Shown here: piece by piece, positions 46,631 through 56,311 of the stretch
Layout: every line of letters begins with the position of its first letter
Numbering within the stretch: position 1 is the first letter of the stretch
The notes under the pieces: generated by a model
Seen by the model: the letters and a program-made list of their open reading frames with translations, nothing else
Told to the model about the DNA's origin: nothing
Database searches by the model: none
Made by a program: the position numbers and the translations under genes
Assembly (NCBI RefSeq): GCF_017255015.1
Contig: NZ_JAFKCS010000007.1
Span: 84,423 to 148,422 of the forward strand
DNA length: 64,000 bases
Reading direction: 5' to 3'
Origin: Bowmanella yangjiangensis
GTDB taxonomy: Bacteria > Pseudomonadota > Gammaproteobacteria > Enterobacterales > Alteromonadaceae

Positions 46631-47905
46631 TTAGATCCCCAATTTGTCACGCAGGTTGTAATAAGCGGCACCTAAGGCCGTAAATGGAATCTGTAAGGCC
46701 CGCCCGCCCAATAGTGGTAAGTGTGGTAACTTGGCAAAAACGTCAAAGCGACCAGCCTGACCGGTCAGGGCTTCGGCGGCAACTTTACCGGCCAGGTGAG
46801 TGCAGGTGACTCCGTGGCCACTGTAACCTTGCATGTAGTAAATGTTGTTGTCCAAACGACCAAATTCAGGTAGTCGAGATAAGGTCAGTAAGAAATTCCC
46901 TGTCCAGCTAAAATCAATTTTTACGCCTTTCAGGCTGGGGAAGGTGGCCTCCAGTTTGGGCCGAATCAAACGTTCTATATCGGCCGGATCGCGCGCACCA
47001 TACACCACGCCGCCACCGTAAAGCAGTCGATGATCTGCCGTGGTACGGTAGTAATCAAGCAGGTAATTGCAGTCTTCTACACAATAATTGGCCGGTAAAA
47101 GTTCGCGACAACGTGCTTCACCTAATACTTCAGTGGTAATGATTTGCGTACCACAAGGCATATTGCGTTTGCTTAGCTCAGGCAGCACATGGCTGAGATA
47201 GGCATTGGCACCGACGACCAGATAACGCGAGTTAACTGAACCTTGTGTGGTATGGATTTGTAAGGTTTTACCCCGTACCACCCGAGTGACCGGGCTTTGT
47301 TCAAATATCTGTCCACCCAGAGATTGAATAGCGCGGGCTTCACCTTGCGCCAGCTTTAGGGGCTGGATATGTCCACTTAAACCATCACTAAGGCCACCGA
47401 CATAGCGGTCGGAACTGACGATATCTGCCAGGGCATTACGATCTAACAGGGTGAGTTGCTGATTACCATGTTGTTGCCACAGACGTTGCTGCGCCTCAAG
47501 ATGCTGCATCTGTTTGGCATTCATGGCCACGAAGGCTCCACCGGGCACATAGTCGCAGTCAATTTGGTATTGCTCGATTAGCTGGCGGATAATCTCGCCC
47601 CCTTCGAACATCATGGCGGCCATGGCGTCACCAGCAGCCTGACCGTAGCGTGCGGTAATATGATCCACATCTCGGCTGTAGCTGTTAACGATTTGCCCGC
47701 CATTACGGCCACTGGCACCAAAACCAATACGGTTGGCTTCCAGCAAAACCACCTTCATTCCGGCTTGAGCCAGGTGTAAGGCTGATGACAAGCCGGTAAA
47801 GCCCCCGCCTAAGATACATACGTCGGTATCCTGGGTACCCTGCAATTTGGGGTAATTGGTACTACCGGCATTAAACTGATAATAGCTGCTGACAAGTTCA
47901 CCCAT
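46631..47905 (-). CDS. puuB: Gamma-glutamylputrescine oxidase
   Basis: 424 residues. FAD-binding DVCILGGGFTGLSSALHLA, FGASGRNGGQIVNSYSRD, the DAO-type body and terminal NIYYMQGYSGHGVTCTHLAGK. It oxidises gamma-glutamylputrescine to the aldehyde with H2O2 release. Strong SD GGAGG. It is preceded by a terminator-like hairpin that separates it from the porin gene. A second copy lies at 60189. Confidence 0.9.
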   Translation of the reverse strand: MGELVSSYYQFNAGSTNYPKLQGTQDTDVCILGGGFTGLSSALHLAQAGMKVVLLEANRIGFGASGRNGGQIVNSYSRDVDHITARYGQAAGDAMAAMMFEGGEIIRQLIEQYQIDCDYVPGGAFVAMNAKQMQHLEAQQRLWQQHGNQQLTLLDRNALADIVSSDRYVGGLSDGLSGHIQPLKLAQGEARAIQSLGGQIFEQSPVTRVVRGKTLQIHTTQGSVNSRYLVVGANAYLSHVLPELSKRNMPCGTQIITTEVLGEARCRELLPANYCVEDCNYLLDYYRTTADHRLLYGGGVVYGARDPADIERLIRPKLEATFPSLKGVKIDFSWTGNFLLTLSRLPEFGRLDNNIYYMQGYSGHGVTCTHLAGKVAAEALTGQAGRFDVFAKLPHLPLLGGRALQIPFTALGAAYYNLRDKLGI

Positions 47906-47927
47906 TTTGACCTCCCAATGGGGAAAA

Positions 47928-47945
47928 CAGGCCCGATTGGGCCTG
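47928..47945 (-). terminator. Intra-operon terminator/attenuator between porin and puuB
   Basis: CAGGCCC-N4-GGGCCTG stem followed on the minus strand by TTTT. Located 21 bases past the porin stop, it probably reduces read-through into puuB and the cupin gene. Confidence 0.6.
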
Positions 47946-47966
47946 GAATACGGCTAATCGGAGCGA

Positions 47967-48638
47967 CTAGAAGTTGTAGCTGACGCCCACGGTGAACTTG
48001 GATGAGTCGTCACCATCCAGGTCGTTGTACCAGGCGCTGACATCAAAAGAGAAGTTGCCATAGTCTTTAAGCACAGACAGGCGACCCCAGTCATAGTCTT
48101 CATCTTCGCCATATTCTTCCCAGCCCTGGCGGCCGTACTCTAGCTCCAGTGAGAGGTCTTCCTGAATACTGAAACTGGCCACAACTGACATGTGCAGGGC
48201 ATTCATGTCTTCATAGGCGCTGGAGCCTAAAGAATCATTGGTGTAATCAAGGTTCACACCCAGGCTGAAATTATCTGACAACGCTTTGCTTAGCCCGGCG
48301 TGCAGTTCCATGTAGTTGTATTCGTTTTCGTCCAGATAGGCGTAGTAAACTGCCATGAGGTCATATTCCAGCCCTTCAGACAATTCGCCGGCATAGCCGA
48401 CGAACAGATCCACTTCGGTGTCATCTGTTACTGGGGATGCCCAGACTCCGGCATACCAGCCGGAGTTTTCCGAACTCCAATCAAGACCAGCCTGAATGGC
48501 TGGGTCCTTGTCGTTCAGACTAAGGCCCCGGAACATATAGTCCGAGGTCAGTGTGACATAGCCGCTGACCTCGGCATTGGCCAGCGCAGGTAGAGCAAGA
48601 AGCAGGGCACTTGAGAGTAATTTGGTTTTGAGTTTCAT
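47967..48638 (-). CDS. TorF family putative porin
   Basis: 223 residues from MKLKTKLLSSALLLALPALA; AAGGA is upstream. Signal peptide cleaved after ANA. The mature protein is a small acidic beta-barrel with VSGYVTLTSDYMFRGLSLND (the TorF/TIGR02001 start) and a terminal aromatic strand SKFTVGVSYNF. It carries many Asp/Glu residues (DLDGDDSS, EEYGEDEDYD), suiting passage of cationic solutes. Its place between puuC and puuB implies outer-membrane polyamine permeation, but this is inferred. Confidence 0.88.
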   Translation of the reverse strand: MKLKTKLLSSALLLALPALANAEVSGYVTLTSDYMFRGLSLNDKDPAIQAGLDWSSENSGWYAGVWASPVTDDTEVDLFVGYAGELSEGLEYDLMAVYYAYLDENEYNYMELHAGLSKALSDNFSLGVNLDYTNDSLGSSAYEDMNALHMSVVASFSIQEDLSLELEYGRQGWEEYGEDEDYDWGRLSVLKDYGNFSFDVSAWYNDLDGDDSSKFTVGVSYNF

Positions 48639-48791
48639 CCTGGTTTCCTTCAATACATTATTGTTAGAATCTAGACGGGACAACTCACTCCGCCTTGGAT
48701 TGGGACAGTTTCCCAATGGTCTTAATGTCAAAGACAAGATGACCGGGTTCGTTTTTAAACCTTTGTTATTTGCGACTGATTTCCTGATTGA

Positions 48792-50297
48792 TCAAAGCTG
48801 GATCCATGTGGTTTTCAGTTCAGTGTATTTATCTAGCGCATGCAGGGATTTATCCCTGCCGTTTCCGGATTGCTTAAAGCCACCAAAAGGCACCGTCATA
48901 TCCCCGTCGTTATAGTTATTTATCCACACTGAACCGGCTCGCAGTTGCTTGGCGAGTTTATGGGCGCGTGACAAATTGCCAGTCCACAGCGCCGCGCCCA
49001 GACCGTAGTCGGTGTCATTGGCGATTTGAATAGCTTGCTGCTCGTCGTCAAAGGGGATAACTGCCATCACTGGGCCGAAAATCTCTTCTCTGGCAATACG
49101 CATCTGGTTATTAACACCGGTGAAAATGGTGGGCTCAACAAACGCCCCCTTGTCAGCATCAAGCGCCGCCTCGCCACCTAAGGCTAAAGTGGCACCACCT
49201 TGCTGGCCCCATTGAATGTATTGCAGCACATTGCCCTGGTGCTGTTTATCCACCAAGGCCCCCATGTTGGTGGCGGGATCTAAGGGATCGCCGGGTTTGA
49301 AATAGCGACTGGCTTCCACGACTTTTTGTACAAACTCATCGTGAATACTGCGTTCCACCAATAAACGGGTGCCGGCCACACATACCTCGCCTTGATTGTA
49401 GAAACAGCCAGACGCAGCGCTGCGGGCGGCCTTATCCAGATCCGGGCAATCGGCGAAGACAATATTCGGGTTTTTGCCACCCGCCTCCAGCCAAACCCGT
49501 TTCATATTGGATTGACCGGCATATTCAAGTAGGGTGCGGGCGGTGCGAGTAGAGCCGGTAAAGGCCAGGCAATCAACCTGCATATGCAGCCCGAGCGCTT
49601 TGCCTACTGTGTGGCCAAATCCTGGCACCACGTTAAAAACACCGTCTGGAATACCGGCTTCACTGGCAAGCCGTGCGAGAAAAATCGCGGTCAGCGAGGA
49701 TTTTTCTGAAGGTTTGAGTACCACAGAGTTGCCCGCCGCCAATGCCGGGCCAATTTTCCAGCAAGCCAGCCACAATGGAAAATTCCAGGGGGTAATAGCC
49801 GCTACCACACCAATAGGCTCGCGAGTGATGGTGGCCAGCACATCATCTTGGGTGGGGGCGACTTCATCATAGATTTTGTCGATGGCTTCGCCGTGCCAGC
49901 GGATCACATCGGCGCTACCGGGCACGTCCACATGAAAACTCTCGCTGATGGGTTTGCCCATATCCAGGGTTTCCAACGCGGCAAGCTCGGTTTGGTTTGC
50001 CTCCATTAAGGCGGCCAGTTTAATCAGTGTCTCTTTGCGTACTTTAGGTGACTGATTTCGCCATACGCCAGACTCAAAGCTTTGCCTGGCGGCACTGACC
50101 GCTATCTCAACATCGGCTTCATCACATTCAGCAATTTGTGCAATGACTTCGCCATTTGCCGGGTTAATGCAATCGAAGCTGCGTCCGCTTTGCGCTTGCC
50201 TATAGCCGCCGTTAATAAAGGCTCGCCCTTCGATTCGTTGCTGGCTGACAAGCGCTTGGCAATAGGCTTGCCACTGGGCATAGGTTTTGTCGCTCAT
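48792..50297 (-). CDS. puuC: Gamma-glutamyl-gamma-aminobutyraldehyde dehydrogenase
   Basis: 501 residues from MSDKTYAQWQAYCQALVSQ with AAGGAG before it. Aldehyde dehydrogenase with ITPWNFPLWLACWKIGPALA, catalytic Glu in WLEAGGKNPNIVF, catalytic Cys in NQGEVCVAGTR and EEIFGPVMAVIPF. It oxidises gamma-glutamyl-gamma-aminobutyraldehyde (and probably 4-aminobutanal from the aminotransferase route) with NAD(P)+. It lies 17 bases downstream of puuR. Confidence 0.93.
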   Translation of the reverse strand: MSDKTYAQWQAYCQALVSQQRIEGRAFINGGYRQAQSGRSFDCINPANGEVIAQIAECDEADVEIAVSAARQSFESGVWRNQSPKVRKETLIKLAALMEANQTELAALETLDMGKPISESFHVDVPGSADVIRWHGEAIDKIYDEVAPTQDDVLATITREPIGVVAAITPWNFPLWLACWKIGPALAAGNSVVLKPSEKSSLTAIFLARLASEAGIPDGVFNVVPGFGHTVGKALGLHMQVDCLAFTGSTRTARTLLEYAGQSNMKRVWLEAGGKNPNIVFADCPDLDKAARSAASGCFYNQGEVCVAGTRLLVERSIHDEFVQKVVEASRYFKPGDPLDPATNMGALVDKQHQGNVLQYIQWGQQGGATLALGGEAALDADKGAFVEPTIFTGVNNQMRIAREEIFGPVMAVIPFDDEQQAIQIANDTDYGLGAALWTGNLSRAHKLAKQLRAGSVWINNYNDGDMTVPFGGFKQSGNGRDKSLHALDKYTELKTTWIQL

Positions 50298-50314
50298 CGG
50301 ATTCTCCTTGGGCA

Positions 50315-50857
50315 TTAAAAACTGGCCGGGGTGACGGCACTGATAATTTTGCATACCTCATTACCCCGGTTAACAAATTGGTGGGGCAACTGGGTATTTA
50401 AATAGTAGCTGTCTCCGGCTTTTAATTGATATTCCTGATGGCCCTGCAATATGGTCAGTTCACCACTTAATACTGTGCCGGCTTCCTGACCTGGATGACT
50501 TATCCATTCTTCCCCGGTACCACTGCCCGGCGGATACACTTCCTGCAGAAAGGTCAGTTGCCGATCGGCCTTTTCTGCCCCGACCAGCAGATACTGTACG
50601 CCGTCACTGCCAATATCGGTCAGTTCGTCGGGGCCATAAACGAGCTTGTCCTCTTCGACAAAATCATGGGTAAAAAACTGACTAAGCGGCATCGACAGCC
50701 CGTTTAGTATCTTGTGCAGATTACTAATAGACGGGCTGACCGCATCCCGTTCAATCATCGACAGCGTGCTGTTGGGCAGATTGACCAACTTGGCCAATTC
50801 CCTTTGGGACAGGCCTCGCTGCTTTCTCAATGCTTTAATACGCTTACCGACTTTCAT
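50315..50857 (-). CDS. puuR: HTH-cupin regulator PuuR
   Basis: 180 residues. XRE-type HTH at about 5-60 (RIKALRKQRGLSQRELAKLV, NSTLSMIERDAVSPSISNLH) and a cupin domain at about 105-178 (HPGQEAGTVLSGELTI, AGDSYYLNTQLPHQF). E. coli PuuR represses puu genes and is relieved by putrescine. It overlaps potI by 4 bases, placing it in the operon it probably controls. Confidence 0.92.
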   Translation of the reverse strand: MKVGKRIKALRKQRGLSQRELAKLVNLPNSTLSMIERDAVSPSISNLHKILNGLSMPLSQFFTHDFVEEDKLVYGPDELTDIGSDGVQYLLVGAEKADRQLTFLQEVYPPGSGTGEEWISHPGQEAGTVLSGELTILQGHQEYQLKAGDSYYLNTQLPHQFVNRGNEVCKIISAVTPASF

Positions 50858-51681
50858 GATTGTGACAACGCCCGTTGGTCGCGCAGCCGGGCCTTCTCCA
50901 CTCGTCTTGCGTAGTACCAGGAGGCAAATACCAAACTGGTGACAATACCAATAATGATAGTTGCCAAGGCGTTGATTTCTGGACTGACGCCCAGTCGCAC
51001 AGAGGAGAAAACTACCATAGGCAGGGTCGTTGAGCCTGGGCCGGAAACGAAGCTGGCAATCACCAGATCATCCAGGCTTAGGGTAAAGGCCAGCAACCAA
51101 CCCGATACCAGCGCGGGGGCAATCATCGGCAAGGTAATAGTAAAGAATACTTTAAACGGCGTGGCGCCAAGATCCTGCGCCGCTTCCTCCACTGACATGT
51201 CCATTTCGGTCAGCCTTGAACCTACTACTACGGCAACATACGCAGTACAAAACGTGGTGTGCGCCAGCCAAATCGTTGTCATACCGCGACTTCCCGGCCA
51301 ACCCACTAACTGGGCCATGGCCACAAACAACAGCAACAACGACAAACCCGTAATAACTTCAGGCATAACCAGCGGCGCGGTAATCATACCTCGTAGTAAG
51401 GTGCTGCCTTTGAAGCCCTTGAATCTGGCCAGCACAAAAGCGGCCAGGGTTCCCAAAATAACCGCTGCGGTGGCGGAGAAAAAGGCAATTTTCAGGCTGT
51501 TGGCCACTGCGTCTAACAACTTCTGGTTGTCCAGCAGTGCTCCATACCATTTGGTCGAAAATCCCGCCCAGACTGTGACCAGGCGTGATTCGTTAAATGA
51601 ATAAATGACCAAAATCAGCATTGGTGCGTACAGGAACGCCAATCCCAGCCACAACATCATCTTACTGAAGGAAAAACGCAT
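50854..51681 (-). CDS. potI: Polyamine ABC transporter permease PotI
   Basis: 275 residues, six membrane helices, with the permease EAA loop VEEAAQDLGATPFKVFFTITLP. Inner-membrane half of the putrescine/polyamine importer. The ATG overlaps the potH stop (TGATG). Confidence 0.93.
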   Translation of the reverse strand: MRFSFSKMMLWLGLAFLYAPMLILVIYSFNESRLVTVWAGFSTKWYGALLDNQKLLDAVANSLKIAFFSATAAVILGTLAAFVLARFKGFKGSTLLRGMITAPLVMPEVITGLSLLLLFVAMAQLVGWPGSRGMTTIWLAHTTFCTAYVAVVVGSRLTEMDMSVEEAAQDLGATPFKVFFTITLPMIAPALVSGWLLAFTLSLDDLVIASFVSGPGSTTLPMVVFSSVRLGVSPEINALATIIIGIVTSLVFASWYYARRVEKARLRDQRALSQS

Positions 51682-52592
51682 CAGGCTTCCTCCGTTTGAC
51701 GATTCTGGATGCGGTCAAACCACATAATAGGAATGATCAGCAACGCCAGCATGACAATGGCGACAGCCGAAGCGACCGGCCAATCACGGTTGTTGAAGAA
51801 CTCTTCCCATAGCACCTTGCCTATCATCAGGGTCTGCGGGCCCCCCAGCAGTTCAGGGATGACAAACTCACCGACGGCCGGAATAAATACCAGCATGCAG
51901 CCGGCGATAATGCCTGCTTTGGTAAGCGGCACTATAACCCTGGTCAGGGTAGTGAAAGGCGACGCACCGAGATCCTGAGAGGCTTCCACCAGACTATGAT
52001 CAAGCTTCATCATATTGGCGTACAGCGGCAGGATCATAAAGGGCAGATAGGCATAAACGATGCCGATATACACGGCAAAATCGGTATGCAGCATGATGAT
52101 AGGTTCGTCAATAATGCCCAGGCTCATCAGAAAATTATTGATGTAGCCATTGGGCTTCAAAATGCCTATCCAGGCATAGATACGAATCAAGAAAGACGTC
52201 CATGACGGAAGAATAACCAGTAACAACAATACATTACGAGTTGATGCCGGTGCCCGGCTGATGGCCAGCGCCATCGGATAACCAATCAACAGGCATAACA
52301 GTGTTGAGACAAAGGCGATACGAATGGAGCTTAGATACGCGGTCAGGTACAAATCGTCGTTGAACAAATAGGCATAGTTACCCAGGTTCAGGTCGATGGT
52401 CAGATGGTTATCTTCATAGGTGACCAAATCTGTGTAAGGAGGAATCGCAATTTCGGTTTCAGCGAAACTGATCTTCAGCACAATAATAAAAGGCACCAGG
52501 AAAAACAGCAGCAGCCAGATGTAGGGGATGGCGATGACACCACTGCGTGGTCTGAACAGCCAGCTTTGCCGGAGGCTTTTGAGCAGTTCCAT
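51681..52592 (-). CDS. potH: Polyamine ABC transporter permease PotH
   Basis: 303 residues, six membrane helices and EAA loop LVEASQDLGASPFTTLTRVI. N-terminal FFLVPFIIVLKISFAE is typical of PotB/PotH. Pairs with PotI. Begins 2 bases after the potG stop. Confidence 0.93.
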   Translation of the reverse strand: MELLKSLRQSWLFRPRSGVIAIPYIWLLLFFLVPFIIVLKISFAETEIAIPPYTDLVTYEDNHLTIDLNLGNYAYLFNDDLYLTAYLSSIRIAFVSTLLCLLIGYPMALAISRAPASTRNVLLLLVILPSWTSFLIRIYAWIGILKPNGYINNFLMSLGIIDEPIIMLHTDFAVYIGIVYAYLPFMILPLYANMMKLDHSLVEASQDLGASPFTTLTRVIVPLTKAGIIAGCMLVFIPAVGEFVIPELLGGPQTLMIGKVLWEEFFNNRDWPVASAVAIVMLALLIIPIMWFDRIQNRQTEEA

Positions 52593-52594
52593 GC

Positions 52595-53713
52595 TTATTC
52601 CTCCAGCACCACACAGGCATCTGGCGACCAGGAAACATACACTTCCTGTTCCAGTTCAAATGGCAGCTCACGGCGCCTGTCGTTGGTTTGGGTAACTTGA
52701 ATAAACTGCTTATTGGGTAACAGGATATGATAAATACTGTGTTGGCCCAGATATGCCAAGTCATCAATAATACCCGTCCCCCAGTTGTACTGTTCGTCGG
52801 GCTGCTCGGCACTGAGTCGAATTTTTTCCGGTCTGACGGCAACGCTCACCGGGCGGGTATTACCCGGACCACTGATACCGTGGTCTATGTATATGGGTCT
52901 GGCCAGGTTTGGCACATGAATAACCACATAGGCTGGCTCTTCTTCCACTATCTCACCGGCGAACAGGTTAACCTCACCAATGAAGTCAGCCACATAACGG
53001 CAATTAGGGAATTCATAAATGTCGTGTGGAGAGCCAATTTGCAGAATTTCACCCGCATGCATAATGGCGATACGATCAGCCATGGTCATGGCTTCTTCCT
53101 GGTCATGAGTAACCATCACGCACGTTACGCCCACTTGCTTGATGATATTCACCAGTTCTAACTGCATTTCACCACGGAGTTTTTTATCCAAAGCACCCAT
53201 GGGTTCGTCAAGCAGCAGCAACTTTGGACGTTTTGCCAGGCTGCGAGCCAGGGCAACCCGCTGACGCTGACCACCGGATAATTGGGCGGGTTTGCGCTGG
53301 CGATACTGGGTCATGTGTACCAGCTTGAGCATCTCTTCTACGCGGCTGGCAATGTCTGCCTTGCTTAATTTGTCCTGTTGCAATCCATAAGCAATGTTTT
53401 GCTCTACCGTCATATGCGGGAACAGCGCGTAGGATTGAAACATCATATTAAATGGGCGGCGATAAGGGGGAATTTGCGCGATATCTTCGCCATTTAACAA
53501 GATCTTGCCACCGCTTGGAATTTCAAAGCCGGATAACATGCGCAGCAAGGTGGATTTTCCGCAGCCGGATCCGCCTAACAAGGCAAAAATTTCACCCTGA
53601 TAAAATTGCAGGTTGACGTCACGCACGGCCGGATGCCCGTCAAAATGCTTACTTAGATTTTTCAGTTCCAGCAACACCGGGCTGGGAGAGTGAGAAAGGT
53701 GTTTCAAGGTCAT
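52595..53713 (-). CDS. potG: Polyamine ABC transporter ATP-binding protein PotG
   Basis: 372 residues. Walker A GGSGCGKSTLLRML, signature LSGGQRQRVALARSLA, Walker B LLLLDEPMGALDKKLR and H-loop VMVTHDQEEA. C-terminal TOBE domain (SVAVRPEKIRL, LAYLGQHSIYHILL), as in PotG/SpuF. Powers PotHI. Confidence 0.95.
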   Translation of the reverse strand: MTLKHLSHSPSPVLLELKNLSKHFDGHPAVRDVNLQFYQGEIFALLGGSGCGKSTLLRMLSGFEIPSGGKILLNGEDIAQIPPYRRPFNMMFQSYALFPHMTVEQNIAYGLQQDKLSKADIASRVEEMLKLVHMTQYRQRKPAQLSGGQRQRVALARSLAKRPKLLLLDEPMGALDKKLRGEMQLELVNIIKQVGVTCVMVTHDQEEAMTMADRIAIMHAGEILQIGSPHDIYEFPNCRYVADFIGEVNLFAGEIVEEEPAYVVIHVPNLARPIYIDHGISGPGNTRPVSVAVRPEKIRLSAEQPDEQYNWGTGIIDDLAYLGQHSIYHILLPNKQFIQVTQTNDRRRELPFELEQEVYVSWSPDACVVLEE

Positions 53714-53745
53714 CGGTACGGGGATCCTTTATCGCAATTTGTCAG

Positions 53746-53772
53746 GTCCGGGCAACCCAATGCTGCCCGGAC
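53746..53772 (-). other. Intercistronic hairpin between potF and potG
   Basis: GTCCGGGCA / TGCCCGGAC, a 9-bp GC stem, 12 bases past the potF stop with no T-tract. Such hairpins commonly stabilise binding-protein mRNA and lower expression of the downstream transporter genes. Confidence 0.55.
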
Positions 53773-53783
53773 GCATCCTATGA

Positions 53784-54881
53784 TTACTTACCGGCCTTCA
53801 TTTCCGTCCACACTTTATTGGTGGCGCGGGAAACTTTGGCTGGGCGTACTTCAAAGGTATAGAGCTTTTCCATTACCTCGGCAGGCGGGTAAATGGCCGG
53901 GTTTCCGGTAATTTCCGGGTCAACCATGCTGGTAGAGGTTTTGTTGCCGTTAGGGTAGGACACATAGTCACTGATACCGGCGATGACTTCGGGTTCCATC
54001 AGGTAGTTTACGAAGTCATAAGCGGCTTCAACCTGTTTGGCATCGGCCGGAATGGCCAGCATGTCAAACCACATGGCCGCGCCTTCGTTGGGGATCACGT
54101 ATCCTACAGTCACACCGTTGTTGGCTTCTTCGGCACGATCAGCGGCCTGGAATACATCACCGCTCCAACCCACAGCTACACACACATCGCCGTTGGCCAG
54201 GTCGTTGATATATTGAGATGAATGGAAATAGCGGATATGCGGGCGAATGGATTTTAGCAATTCGCCGGCTTTTTCGATTTCCTTGGTATCGTTAGTATTT
54301 GGATCCATGCCCAGATAGTGCAGGGCAGCAGGCACGATTTCAGACGCGGCATCCAAGGTCACTACGCCGCACTCGGCGAGCTTGGAAATGATTTCGGGTT
54401 TGAAGATCATATCCCAGCTGTTGACTTCGAAGTCGTCACCTAAAATGGCTTTGACCTTCTCCACGTTGTAGCCAATGCCTGTGGTACCCCACAGGTAAGG
54501 TACGGCATGCTCATTGCCCGGATCAACTTTTTCCAGTTTGGACATCAGCATAGGATCCAAATGCTTCCAGTTTGGTAGCTTGCTGCGATCGAGTTTGGCA
54601 AACACGCCAGCCTTAATCTGACGCCCTAAAAACTGAGCAGAAGGTACCACTACATCGAAACCGGTATTGCCGGTCAGCAGTTTAGCTTCGACTACTTCAT
54701 TGGAGTCGAATACGTCATACACTACCTTGTTTCCAGATTTCTGCTCATAGTTGGCCACTGTGTCTTCGGCGATGTAATCGCTCCAGTTGTAAACATGCAC
54801 AGTGTCGGCCTGAGCTGCAGCGCAAACCGATGTGGCCAGCACGGAGCCAGCAAGTAACCGCAATTTTGGGGAGAATGTCAT
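53784..54881 (-). CDS. potF: Periplasmic putrescine-binding protein PotF
   Basis: 365 residues with signal peptide (LATSVCAAAQA). The mature start VHVYNWSDYIAEDTV, then VVPSAQFLGRQIKAGVFAKL, PYLWGTTGIGYN, and YINDLANGDVCVAVGWSGDV are typical of PotF/SpuD, including the Trp and Asp residues that cradle the diamine. Delivers putrescine or related amines to PotGHI. Confidence 0.95.
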   Translation of the reverse strand: MTFSPKLRLLAGSVLATSVCAAAQADTVHVYNWSDYIAEDTVANYEQKSGNKVVYDVFDSNEVVEAKLLTGNTGFDVVVPSAQFLGRQIKAGVFAKLDRSKLPNWKHLDPMLMSKLEKVDPGNEHAVPYLWGTTGIGYNVEKVKAILGDDFEVNSWDMIFKPEIISKLAECGVVTLDAASEIVPAALHYLGMDPNTNDTKEIEKAGELLKSIRPHIRYFHSSQYINDLANGDVCVAVGWSGDVFQAADRAEEANNGVTVGYVIPNEGAAMWFDMLAIPADAKQVEAAYDFVNYLMEPEVIAGISDYVSYPNGNKTSTSMVDPEITGNPAIYPPAEVMEKLYTFEVRPAKVSRATNKVWTEMKAGK

Positions 54882-54949
54882 TGTTCTTCCTTATTCAATA
54901 AGTTGGAGGTTTAGGTCAATCGTGCTGATTTCACTGTTGTCCAGGTTTG

Positions 54950-56311
54950 TTATTGTTGTAATTGTGCCTGAGCCAAATCCAGTGCTTGCCAGGCTCTCTC
55001 AGTTAAGTCCTTGATTTCATTGCGGTCAAGAATGAATGGCGGAGCGATAATCATAGTATCACCCGTGGCCCTCATGACCAGACCGGCCTGCAGGGACATG
55101 TCCCGGCAGACTGTACCGGCACGCCCGTTGCCGGCAAATCGCTGCTTGCTGGATTTATCCTTTACCAGTTCCAGCGCGCCCACTAATCCTTTACATCTGG
55201 CTTGTCCCACAAGTGGGTGATCGGCCAGGGGCAGCCAATAATCTAGCATGGCCTGACTTAGCTCATTTTTCACCTTGTCGATGTGCCCTTCGGCCAAAAT
55301 CTCCAGGGTCGCCAATGCAGCAGCGCAAGCTACCGGATGGCCTGAGTAAGTAAAACCGTGGGCCAGATCATTGGTATGGGACAGCAGTGCCTCTGACACC
55401 CTGTCCGATACCAACACACCACCCAAAGGCACAAAGCCGTTGGTGATGCCTTTGGCAAACACGATAAAGTCTGGTTCAAGTTGATAGAATTGGCTGGCAA
55501 ACCATTCTCCGGTGCGACCAAAGCCAAAAATAACCTCGTCAACCACCAGTAATACGCCGTACTGCTGACAAATTTCCTGTACGCGCGGCCAATAGCTGTC
55601 TGGTGGGATGATTACCCCACCGGCACCTTGAATGGGTTCGGCAAAAAAAGCGGCAACATGATCGGGGCCCAAGGTCAGTATTTTTTGCTCCAACTGGTTG
55701 GCTGCCCATAGCCCAAAACTCTGCTCATCCATGTCAGCCACGTCTTTGCTGGCTTCGAACCAATAGGGTTGTGGAATATGATGAATTCCTCTCAAGGGTT
55801 CAAACTGCTCGTGCATAAAACCCATGCCACCGAGGCTGGCACCGCCAATAGTGCTGCCGTGGTAGGCGTTTTGCCGGGCAATAATGGCTTTTCGTTGTGG
55901 CTTTCCTCTGGCATCCCAATAGCGGTTAATCAATCTCAGCACTGAGTCATTGGCTTCGGAACCTGAATTGGTGAAAAACACCCGATTGAGATGTGCAGGT
56001 GCCTTGTCACTGATTGCTTGAGCCAACTCTGTAGCGCGCGGATGAGTGCACTGGAAGAAGGTATTGTAGTAGGGCAACTCTTCAAGCTGGGCGGCAATGG
56101 CCTGATTGATGCGCGGTTGACTGTAACCCAAGTTGCAGCACCATAACCCGGACATTCCGTCCAATAGTCGATGGCCGTTGGCTTCAAATATGTAGGCACC
56201 CTGGGCGTGACTTATCACCCTGGAGCCCTTGCGATTGATATCTGCCTGGTTGGTAAAAGGATGCAAGTGATGCGCCGCATCAGCGGCTTGCCATTCTTGT
56301 AATGTCTTCAT
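54950..56311 (-). CDS. Putrescine/polyamine--pyruvate aminotransferase, SpuC-like
   Basis: 453 residues from MKTLQEWQAADAAHHLHPF. Class III PLP fold: SGLWCCNLGYSQPR, FFTNSGSEANDSVLRLINRY, VVDEVIFGFGRTGEWF and lysine region FAKGITNGFVPLGG. The HHLHPF start and the position next to PuuD and PotF match SpuC of Pseudomonas. It would transaminate putrescine (or diaminopropane/cadaverine) to the aminoaldehyde, bypassing gamma-glutamylation. Overlaps puuD by 4 bases. Confidence 0.92.
   Translation of the reverse strand: MKTLQEWQAADAAHHLHPFTNQADINRKGSRVISHAQGAYIFEANGHRLLDGMSGLWCCNLGYSQPRINQAIAAQLEELPYYNTFFQCTHPRATELAQAISDKAPAHLNRVFFTNSGSEANDSVLRLINRYWDARGKPQRKAIIARQNAYHGSTIGGASLGGMGFMHEQFEPLRGIHHIPQPYWFEASKDVADMDEQSFGLWAANQLEQKILTLGPDHVAAFFAEPIQGAGGVIIPPDSYWPRVQEICQQYGVLLVVDEVIFGFGRTGEWFASQFYQLEPDFIVFAKGITNGFVPLGGVLVSDRVSEALLSHTNDLAHGFTYSGHPVACAAALATLEILAEGHIDKVKNELSQAMLDYWLPLADHPLVGQARCKGLVGALELVKDKSSKQRFAGNGRAGTVCRDMSLQAGLVMRATGDTMIIAPPFILDRNEIKDLTERAWQALDLAQAQLQQ

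Noticed and set aside
48699..48717. ATTGGGA / TCCCAAT hairpin between porin and puuC genes
   Set aside because: No T-run on either side and only 7 bp; not convincing as a terminator.
50939..51604. 221-codon plus-strand frame opposite potI
   Set aside because: Antisense to a clear permease; Ser/Thr-rich shadow translation.
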